DNA of 35,710 nucleotides, from contig CADAVL010000004.1 in assembly GCA_902791335.1 (NCBI GenBank), forward strand, positions 1 through 35,710. The letters are read 5' to 3'. The translations under genes and the position numbers were made by a program. Positions 29,927 through 35,710 of this stretch are shown here, in pieces. Numbering within the stretch: the first letter of the stretch is position 1; each line of letters begins with the position of its first letter. This DNA is from Oscillospiraceae bacterium (GTDB lineage Bacteria; Bacillota; Clostridia; Oscillospirales; Acutalibacteraceae). The notes under the pieces are model-generated. The model saw only the letters and a list, made by a program, of their open reading frames with translations, ran no database searches and was not told the origin of the DNA.

Positions 29927-31144
29927 ATGGCAAGATTTACATTACCTCGCGATCTGTATCACGGAAAAGGTTCTTTGGAAACCTTGAAAACACTCAAGGG
30001 CAAGCGCGCAATGGTTTGCGTAGGCGGCGGTTCTATGAAACGGTTCGGCTTTTTGGATCGTGCCGTTGAATATTTAAAGGAAGCCGGCATGGAGGTTGAG
30101 CTGTTCGAGGGTATCGAGTCCGATCCGTCGGTTGAAACTGTAATGCGCGGCGCAGAAGCTATGCAGAAATTCCAGCCCGACTGGATCGTCGCCATGGGCG
30201 GCGGCTCACCGATCGACGCTGCAAAAGCAATGTGGATCAAATACGAATATCCCGAAACCACCTTTGAAGATATGTGCAAGGTGTTCGGCCTGCCGACGCT
30301 TCGCACCAAGGCGCATTTCTGCGCGATCCCCTCTACCTCCGGTACGGCTACCGAGGTGACGGCGTTCTCGATCATCACCGATTACGAAAAGGGCATTAAA
30401 TACCCGATCGCCGACTTTGAAATTACGCCGGACGTGGCCATTGTGGACCCCGACCTTGCGGAAACCATGCCGAAAAAGCTGGTTGCCCACACCGGTATGG
30501 ACGCACTGACCCACGCCATTGAGGCTTACGTTTCCACCGCAAACTGCGACTACACCGATCCGCTGGCGCTGCACGCGATCAAGATGATCCAGCGCGATCT
30601 GATCGGTTCGTATGCCGGCGACATGGAAAAGAGAGATAATATGCACAACGCGCAGTGCCTGGCCGGCATGGCCTTCTCCAACGCGCTTTTGGGCATTGTT
30701 CACTCCATGGCGCACAAGACCGGCGCGGCTTTTGCCGACTGCGGCGCGCACATTATCCACGGCGCGGCCAACGCGATGTATCTGCCGAAGGTGATCGCCT
30801 TTAACGCAAAGGACGAAACCGCCGCAAAGCGTTACGCTGAGATCGCCGACTTTATGGGTCTCGGCGGCAACACCACCGAAGAAAAAATTCAAAAATTAAT
30901 TGAAAAGGTCCGCTCCATGAACGACGAGCTGAACATTCCGCACTGCATCAAGCACTACGGTGCCGACAGCTATCCGACCGAAGAGGGCTTTGTGCCTGAA
31001 AAGGTATTCCTTGAGAGAGTTCACGACATTGCCGTAAACGCCATTGCCGATGCTTGCACCGGTTCCAATCCGCGTCAGCCCAGCGTTGAAGAAATGGAAA
31101 AGCTTCTCAAGTGCTGCTATTATGACACAGAAGTTGATTTTTAA
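29927..31144 (+). CDS. Iron-containing alcohol dehydrogenase
   Basis: A 405-residue group III Fe-ADH that reduces an aldehyde to an alcohol with NAD(P)H, or the reverse. Visible features are MVCVGGGSMKR, the nucleotide loop MGGGSPIDAAKAMW, PSTSGTATEVTAFSII, IVDPDLAETMPKKLVAHTGMDALTHAIEAY and HSMAHKTGAAF...HIIHGAANA. The last two hold the Asp/His metal ligands. It resembles clostridial butanol/ethanol dehydrogenases and the AdhE C-terminal half but stands alone. I place the start at ATG 29927 behind AAAGGAG, although the frame is open much further upstream. Regulation by Rex is suggested by the operator-like repeat. The aldehyde substrate is not determined by sequence. Confidence 0.93.
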   Translation: MARFTLPRDLYHGKGSLETLKTLKGKRAMVCVGGGSMKRFGFLDRAVEYLKEAGMEVELFEGIESDPSVETVMRGAEAMQKFQPDWIVAMGGGSPIDAAKAMWIKYEYPETTFEDMCKVFGLPTLRTKAHFCAIPSTSGTATEVTAFSIITDYEKGIKYPIADFEITPDVAIVDPDLAETMPKKLVAHTGMDALTHAIEAYVSTANCDYTDPLALHAIKMIQRDLIGSYAGDMEKRDNMHNAQCLAGMAFSNALLGIVHSMAHKTGAAFADCGAHIIHGAANAMYLPKVIAFNAKDETAAKRYAEIADFMGLGGNTTEEKIQKLIEKVRSMNDELNIPHCIKHYGADSYPTEEGFVPEKVFLERVHDIAVNAIADACTGSNPRQPSVEEMEKLLKCCYYDTEVDF

Positions 31145-31159
31145 GTAAATTCAGTTTAT

Positions 31160-31292
31160 AATAATAGCTGTCACAGTTGTTTTGTGCGCGCCGAAAAAGC
31201 CACAGGGTCGGTTCGGCACGCGCAAGACGAGGACGGTTGGGCGAAATTTTTAAAAATTTCGCCCGAGGTCCCATTTTGTGACAGCTATTATT
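31160..31292 (+). repeat. Three-way-junction element H in the nfnA leader
   Basis: A perfect 16-bp outer stem AATAATAGCTGTCACA (31160-31175) with 31277-31292. It encloses a bulged hairpin (GCGCG..CCGAA with TTCGG..CGCGC, about 31181-31225) and a 26-bp perfect palindrome starting GGGCGAAATTTTT (31239-31264). It fills the adh-nfnA gap and would be transcribed on read-through. It could be a MITE-like insertion with terminal inverted repeats or an RNA control element; no target-site duplication is evident. Confidence 0.75.
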
Positions 31293-31313
31293 CATGAAAG
31301 GCGAGAAATTCGG

Positions 31314-32153
31314 ATGTATAAGATTGTTAATAAAAAATCGCTCAATCCCACCGTTTCCATGATGGATATTGAAGCGCCGTTCGTGGCCAAAAAGGCCGAG
31401 CCGGGACAATTTATTATTCTGCGTGTAAACAAGGACGGCGAGCGTATTCCTCTGACGGTTGCAGGCTACGACCGCGCCGCCGGCACCGTTCGCATTATTT
31501 ATCAGATCGTGGGCGCTACCACCCGTCTTTTGGACGAGAAAAAAGCCGGCGAATATTTGGAGGATTTTGTAGGTCCTTTAGGAAAACCGAGCGAGCTTGA
31601 AGGCCTTCACAAGGTCTGCATTGTGGGCGGCGGCGTTGGCTGCGCCATTGCGCTGCCGGTGGCACAAAAGCTGCACGAGCTGGGCTGCGAGGTTCACGCG
31701 ATCATTGGTTTTCGGAACAAAGATTTAGTCATTTTGGAGGACGAGTTTAAAGCCTGCACCAAAAAGCTCACCGTAATGACCGACGACGGCTCTTACGGCG
31801 AAAAGGGCGTGGTGACCGCGCCGCTGAAGACCGCGATTGAAAGCGGCGAAAATTACGACGAAGTGATCACGATCGGTCCGCTGATCATGATGAAATTTGT
31901 GGTGGCAACCACCAAGCCTTACAACATCAAGACGGTGGTTTCCATGAACCCGATCATGATCGACGGCACCGGAATGTGCGGTGGCTGTCGCCTGACGGTG
32001 AACGGCGAGACCCGTTTTGCCTGCGTGGACGGACCGGAATTCGACGGTTTCCAGGTGGATTTCGACGAAGCCATGGAACGCGGCTCGATGTACCGCGATT
32101 TTGAGCGTCATGCTTATGAAAAAACCTGTAATCTCTTTAAGGGGGCGCAATAA
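31314..32153 (+). CDS. nfnA: NfnA-like NAD(H)-binding ferredoxin-NADP+ reductase subunit
   Basis: The small subunit of the electron-bifurcating NADH-dependent ferredoxin:NADP+ oxidoreductase (older name: sulfide dehydrogenase/dihydroorotate dehydrogenase electron-transfer-like subunit). The 279-residue protein has an FAD-binding barrel (RIPLTVAGYD, about 45-55) and an NAD-binding Rossmann region with IVGGGVGCAIALPVA. A C-terminal [2Fe-2S] site has cysteines in GTGMCGGCRLTV and RFACVDGPEFDG. The start is ATG 31314, preceded by a purine-rich AAAGGCGAG. The NfnB gene follows 2 bp after its stop, the normal operon order. Element H forms its immediate upstream region. Confidence 0.93.
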   Translation: MYKIVNKKSLNPTVSMMDIEAPFVAKKAEPGQFIILRVNKDGERIPLTVAGYDRAAGTVRIIYQIVGATTRLLDEKKAGEYLEDFVGPLGKPSELEGLHKVCIVGGGVGCAIALPVAQKLHELGCEVHAIIGFRNKDLVILEDEFKACTKKLTVMTDDGSYGEKGVVTAPLKTAIESGENYDEVITIGPLIMMKFVVATTKPYNIKTVVSMNPIMIDGTGMCGGCRLTVNGETRFACVDGPEFDGFQVDFDEAMERGSMYRDFERHAYEKTCNLFKGAQ

Positions 32154-32155
32154 TT

Positions 32156-33586
32156 ATGCCGTTTAAACCGAATATGAATCCGAAAAAGAATCCCATGCCG
32201 TCGCAGGACCCCAAGGTGCGCGCCCACAATTTTCACGAGGTTACCACCGGATATACGGCCGACACGGCCATGGACGAGGCGCTGCGGTGCTTAAACTGCA
32301 AAAATCATCCGTGCGTTTCGGGCTGTCCGGTAAAAATTCACATTCCCGATTTTATTGAAAAGGTAAAAGAGGGCGAATTTGAAGAGGCTTATAAGATCAT
32401 CTCAAAGTCCTCCAGCTTGCCGGCGGTCTGCGGCCGTGTTTGTCCGCAGGAGACACAGTGCGAATCGAAATGCGTGCGCGGCATTAAAGGCGAGCCGGTA
32501 GGCATTGGCCGCCTGGAGCGCTTTGTGGCCGACTGGCACAATGAGCACAACACCGAAAATATCCCCGAAGTTCCCTCAAACGGACACCGCGTGGCGGTGG
32601 TAGGTTCCGGCCCCTCCGGCCTTACCTGCGCCGGAGACCTTGCCAAAAAGGGCTACAAGGTCACGGTGTTTGAGGCGTTGCACACGGCCGGCGGCGTGCT
32701 GGTCTACGGCATTCCGGAATTCCGTCTGCCCAAAAAGATTGTGCAAAAAGAAGTGGACACTCTAAAGGCCATTGGCGTGGATATTGAAACCAACATGGTG
32801 GTGGGAAAAACCGTTACGGTGGACGAACTGTTTGAGATGGGCTACGAGGCGGTATTTATCGGCAGTGGTGCCGGTCTGCCGCGGTTCATGGGCATCCCCG
32901 GCGAGTCGCTCAAAGGGGTTTACTCCGCCAACGAGTTTTTAACGCGCAGCAACCTGATGAAAGCGTATCTGGACGACAGCGACACCCCCATTATGAAAGC
33001 CAAGCGCGTGGCGGTGATCGGCGGCGGCAACGTGGCGATGGACGCCGCAAGAACCGCTTTAAGACTGGGCGCCGAGCACGTATACATTGTTTACCGCCGC
33101 AGCATGGAAGAGCTGCCTGCCCGTAAGGAAGAAGTGGAGCACGCCGAGGAGGAAGGCATCGAATTCAAGCTTTTGTGTAATCCCAAAAAAATTCTCGGCT
33201 ATGAAAATCCCGACGATCGCCGCGATCCGAAAAACGGTACGGTCATCGGCATGGAATGTGTGGAAATGGAGCTGGGTGAGCCCGACGCTTCCGGCAGACG
33301 CCGCCCGATTGAAAAGGCCGGCAGCGAATTCACGCTGGACGTGGACTGCGTGGTAATTTCCATTGGTACCAGCCCTAATCCGCTCATTAAATCCACTACA
33401 AAGGGTCTTGACGTGAACGGTCGCGGCGGCATTATTGTGGAGGAGGAAACCGGACACACCTCGCGCGATAGCGTTTATGCCGGCGGCGACGCGGTGACCG
33501 GCGCGGCTACGGTTATTTTGGCAATGGGCGCCGGAAAGATCGCAGCAGAGGCTATTGACAAGGAGCTATCCGGGAAGAATTCATAA
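32156..33586 (+). CDS. nfnB: NfnB-like (glutamate synthase small-chain family) NADPH-binding subunit
   Basis: The large subunit of NfnAB, homologous to the small chain of glutamate synthase, and the site of flavin-based electron bifurcation. The 476-residue protein has N-terminal [4Fe-4S] cysteines in CLNCKNHPCVSGCP (44-57) and VCGRVCPQETQCESKC (about 91-106). An FAD motif VGSGPSGLTCAGDLA lies near 149-163, and an NADPH motif VIGGGNVAMDAA near 286-297 with VYRRS after it. The C-terminal FAD loop is DSVYAGGDAVTGAATVI. The ATG at 32156 follows AAGGGGG. The immediate nfnA neighbour and absence of a glutamate synthase large chain favour Nfn over GltD; annotations as gltA are common for this family. 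Confidence 0.94.
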   Translation: MPFKPNMNPKKNPMPSQDPKVRAHNFHEVTTGYTADTAMDEALRCLNCKNHPCVSGCPVKIHIPDFIEKVKEGEFEEAYKIISKSSSLPAVCGRVCPQETQCESKCVRGIKGEPVGIGRLERFVADWHNEHNTENIPEVPSNGHRVAVVGSGPSGLTCAGDLAKKGYKVTVFEALHTAGGVLVYGIPEFRLPKKIVQKEVDTLKAIGVDIETNMVVGKTVTVDELFEMGYEAVFIGSGAGLPRFMGIPGESLKGVYSANEFLTRSNLMKAYLDDSDTPIMKAKRVAVIGGGNVAMDAARTALRLGAEHVYIVYRRSMEELPARKEEVEHAEEEGIEFKLLCNPKKILGYENPDDRRDPKNGTVIGMECVEMELGEPDASGRRRPIEKAGSEFTLDVDCVVISIGTSPNPLIKSTTKGLDVNGRGGIIVEEETGHTSRDSVYAGGDAVTGAATVILAMGAGKIAAEAIDKELSGKNS

Positions 33587-33642
33587 AAGCGCGATTCCTG
33601 AGCTTTTTTCAGAAAGACTTGGAAAGCCTTATAAAAAAATTT

Positions 33643-33694
33643 AAAACCGTCCCGAACTTTCTTTTTTTGTGCAAAAGGGGTTCGGGGCGGTTTT
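33643..33694 (+). terminator. nfnAB terminator
   Basis: AAAACCGTCCCGAAC (33643-33657) pairs with GTTCGGGGCGGTTTT (33680-33694) with one G-U pair; TGTCGGTTTTTG follows. Confidence 0.85.
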
Positions 33695-33856
33695 GTCGGT
33701 TTTTGAAATTTTTCCCGAATTTTTCCCGAAAAGGCGGCCACAAAATTCGGGTGGTGTTTTTTGAGAAAATCAAAGCGAAACGGTGGTTTTTTTGGCTTTT
33801 TTGCGGTGGCGGATTTTTGTTTTTGTGACGGTGGACGCTTTCCTTTGCGGCGACGG

Positions 33857-34035
33857 TTTTGCGAGAGGGCGGCCTGCCGCGCGCCGCCGGGGCAACCGGG
33901 CCGGGGCCCGGCTGCCAAAAAAGAAAAAAGAAACAGAGGATTCGGAGAAAAAATTTAAAAAAAGACTGGGGGGCGTTTCTTTTTTCTTCGCCGCCGGCGG
34001 CGGCGCGGCGCGCGGCAGGCCGCCATCTTGCAAAA
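33857..34035. repeat. Four-way-junction element F
   Basis: Outer stem of about 31 bp (33857-33887 with 34005-34035; core GGCGGCCTGCCGCGCGCCGC) with a few mismatches. Inside, in plus-strand order, are GGCAACCGGGCC with its complement (33891-33916), AAGAAAAAAGAAAC with a perfect 14-bp complement closing a loop (33921-33988), and CGCCGCC-GGCGGCG (33989-34002). Read on the minus strand it matches the common order. It lies between the convergent nfnB and GH130 genes. The flanks 33695-33856 and 34036-34384 show no gene, only short hairpins such as CGCCG..CGGCG near 34160. Confidence 0.86.
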
Positions 34036-34384
34036 CAACGTCGCCCACGGCAAAAAAAGGTGGGGCGAGCTTTTTAGAGAATAACATTTTTTAAAAACTT
34101 CGGCAACGCAAAATACTGTCCGTTGGGAGAAAAAATACGTCGCAGAAAAAACCTTAAAAAGCCGCCGTGCAAAACGGCGGAATAGGAGGCTCTCAAAAAA
34201 ACGGCCGAAAACGCGCCAGCGCGGCAAAACAATAAACGAAAAGCCTGGGAAAAGCGGCAAAACAAATCCGAAAGAAAATGTGGGCAGAACCCCCGAAAAA
34301 TAAAAAAACGGCAAAATTCAAAACAAAGGCCGAAAGCAAAAACAGAAAAATTAAAAGCAGAACCAAAAAAAGAGAACCAAAAGC

Positions 34385-34428
34385 AAAAGCCGACGGTATT
34401 TGCAAAACTGCAAACACTGCCGGCTTTT
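34385..34428 (-). terminator. GH130 gene terminator
   Basis: Arms AAAAGCCGACGGTATTTGCA and TGCAAACACTGCCGGCTTTT pair with three irregular positions. On the minus strand the hairpin is followed by GCTTTTGGTTCTCTTTTTTT. Confidence 0.7.
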
Positions 34429-34484
34429 CATTCGATATTAAAAAAGCAAGGAATTTTTAAAAAATTATTTTATCTTTTAAAAAG

Positions 34485-35438
34485 TTATTTTATCAGATCG
34501 TGGGCCTTAATAAAGTCAACAACCTCGTCTACCTGACAGAACGCCAGGCCGACAACCGTGTCCGCACCGCCGTAGTAGATCGCAATTCTGCCGGTGTCGG
34601 CGTCGGTCAGTGCGGCGCAGGGGAATACGGCGTTCGGCACGTCGCCGATGCATTCGTAATCGGTGCGCGGATTTAAAAGATAGCAGTTTGCACGGTGCAG
34701 CACGCGCCACGGTTCGTCGCGATCCATGATTGCGGCACCCATGGAATAAACAAAGCCGTTACAGCTGGTGGTCACGCCGTGATAGAAGCAGAGCCAGCCC
34801 TCGTCGGTTTCAATCGGGGTGGGGCCTGCGCCGATCTTGGTGGCCTCCCAGACCTTTTGCGGCTGCATGACTAAGTGGTGACGACCCCAGTAAGTAAGGT
34901 CGGGGCTTTGGCTCAAAAACAGGTCGCCATAAGGCGTGTGACCCTTGTCGCAGGGCCTTGTAAAGAGCATATAATTGCCGTTGATCTTGCGCGGAAACAG
35001 CACGCCGTTGCGGCTGACGGGCAAGGTGGCGTCGTCGAATTCCTCAAAGCTTTCAAAGTCCTTGGTGCGTGCAATGCCGATGGTGGTGCCGCCGGGGTTG
35101 CCAATGTGGACGTAGGAAAGGTAATACCAGCCGTCAATCTCACAAAGGCGCGGATCGTAGCCGTTGAATAGGTATTCGTTTTTCAGATCCCAGTGAATGG
35201 CGTCTTTAGAAAAGCCCAAAACCAGCTTTTGCTCGCGCGTCATCAGATCCACGCGGAAGATGCCGGCAAAGCCGTCTTTAAAGGGAACAACGGCCGAATT
35301 GAAAATGCTGTTGGAAAAAGGCAGTGCGTCGCGCTCAATGATCGGGTTGCCGTCAAAGCGCCAGACTGGGTATTCATAGTTGTCCGGTTTTTTCTGCCAG
35401 GGGATATTTTTTAAGGGGTTACCAATGATTTTTGCCAT
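34485..35438 (-). CDS. Glycoside hydrolase family 130 mannoside phosphorylase-like protein
   Basis: GH130 enzymes phosphorolyse beta-mannosides, releasing mannose 1-phosphate, on a five-bladed propeller fold. The 317-residue protein shows family features: WRFDGNPIIERDALPF, FNSAVVPFKDGFAGIFRVD, FNGYDPRLCEIDGWYY with the likely catalytic Asp, and RNGVLFPRKINGNYMLFTRP. It also has GAGPTPIETDEGWLCFYHG and YYGGADTVVGLAF near the end. I chose ATG 35438 after AAAGGACGG; an in-frame extension of 19 residues upstream is unlikely. No transporter or other carbohydrate gene is in view, so the donor (mannobiose, mannosyl-glucose or mannosyl-N-acetylglucosamine type) cannot be assigned. Confidence 0.92.
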   Translation of the reverse strand: MAKIIGNPLKNIPWQKKPDNYEYPVWRFDGNPIIERDALPFSNSIFNSAVVPFKDGFAGIFRVDLMTREQKLVLGFSKDAIHWDLKNEYLFNGYDPRLCEIDGWYYLSYVHIGNPGGTTIGIARTKDFESFEEFDDATLPVSRNGVLFPRKINGNYMLFTRPCDKGHTPYGDLFLSQSPDLTYWGRHHLVMQPQKVWEATKIGAGPTPIETDEGWLCFYHGVTTSCNGFVYSMGAAIMDRDEPWRVLHRANCYLLNPRTDYECIGDVPNAVFPCAALTDADTGRIAIYYGGADTVVGLAFCQVDEVVDFIKAHDLIK

Positions 35439-35474
35439 GGAAGACCGTCCTTTCGTATTGGTTTTTGCGATTTT

Positions 35475-35480
35475 ATCATA
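35475..35480 (-). promoter_or_regulatory. Possible extended -10 of the GH130 gene
   Basis: The minus strand reads TGCTATGAT, an extended -10 with no good -35 upstream. It is the best promoter candidate within 100 bp of the start. Confidence 0.35.
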
Positions 35481-35634
35481 GCACAGTCCGAACACAAAAG
35501 CACTATACTTTTATACTGTGTTTTTTAAACTTTTTTACTGTTAAATGTTGCCTATTTTATAATTTCTTGCTTTTTTGACGGTTTAATAAGAAAGTATAAA
35601 CAGAAAGGCGGCGATTTCGAGGGTAAGGAGAAAA

Positions 35635-35710
35635 ATGTATTTTATAAAAACGAATTCCTTGAAAAAGCGAAAAGCCTCGGTGCAAAACGACAGTTTTTCC
35701 CCCGCGCGCC
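35635..35710 (+). CDS. Start of a possible gene running off the right edge
   Basis: ATG at 35635 follows GGTAAGGAG at good spacing and the frame stays open to the window end (begins MYFIKTNSLKKRKASVQ). The visible 25 codons show no domain. The last bases (CCCCGCGCGCC) resemble the outer stem of the four-way elements, so the frame may instead run into a non-coding element. Low confidence. Confidence 0.3.
   Translation, partial: MYFIKTNSLKKRKASVQNDSFSPAR

Overview
The window looks like the replication-origin neighbourhood of an anaerobic, low-to-mid GC Clostridia-type Firmicute, most likely of the Ruminococcaceae/Oscillospirales kind. This is an inference from gene content: dnaA, mnmG-rsmG and parA-parB with consensus parS sites; a SpoIID-type sporulation protein; and a ferredoxin-based fermentation set of pyruvate:ferredoxin oxidoreductase, PduL, Fe-alcohol dehydrogenase and an NfnAB-like pair. 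A GH130 mannoside phosphorylase is also present. Starts are often TTG or GTG with good Shine-Dalgarno sequences.

Layout. Bases 1-1441: dnaA on the minus strand, with dnaN presumably just off the left edge. Bases 1442-1958: AT-rich divergent intergenic region with promoters for both sides and a DnaA box. Bases 1959-6876: an EF-G paralogue, then mnmG and rsmG overlapping by 4 bp, with a parS site inside mnmG. Bases 6900-9444: a possible 32-residue small protein, an eight-helix membrane protein and spoIID. Bases 9543-11402: a second parS inside a 30-bp palindrome, then parA-parB. Bases 11699-16889: DegV, a histidine phosphatase, YebC and a membrane-anchored BspA-type leucine-rich repeat protein. 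Bases 17727-18660: a divergent XRE regulator and SLOG-family protein sharing an operator-like inverted repeat. Bases 19365-23587: a G5/3D-domain cell wall protein, PduL and a CNNM/CorC transporter-like protein. Bases 24738-33586: the redox block of PFOR, a ribbon-helix-helix protein, Fe-ADH behind a Rex-like operator, and NfnA-NfnB. Bases 34485-35438: GH130.

How the genes work together. PFOR makes acetyl-CoA and reduced ferredoxin. PduL turns acetyl-CoA into acetyl phosphate. The NfnAB pair exchanges electrons between ferredoxin, NADH and NADPH. The alcohol dehydrogenase disposes of NADH under a probable Rex operator. ParAB and its parS sites organise the origin, alongside DnaA.

Most unusual feature. 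The long intergenic regions hold at least seven large GC-rich elements (12760-12923, 17361-17540, 20766-20919, 21153-21334, 24174-24361, 28764-28952, 33857-34035). Each folds as an outer stem enclosing three hairpins with almost no unpaired bases at the junction, i.e. a four-way junction or cloverleaf. Primary sequence differs strongly between copies, but pairing, helix order and short anchors (GCCGCC in hairpin 1, AAAG at the start of hairpin 2) recur. Five of the seven lie between convergent genes and none lies inside an operon. I do not recognise this family. Two smaller three-way-junction relatives and a 98/99-bp tandem repeat array accompany them.
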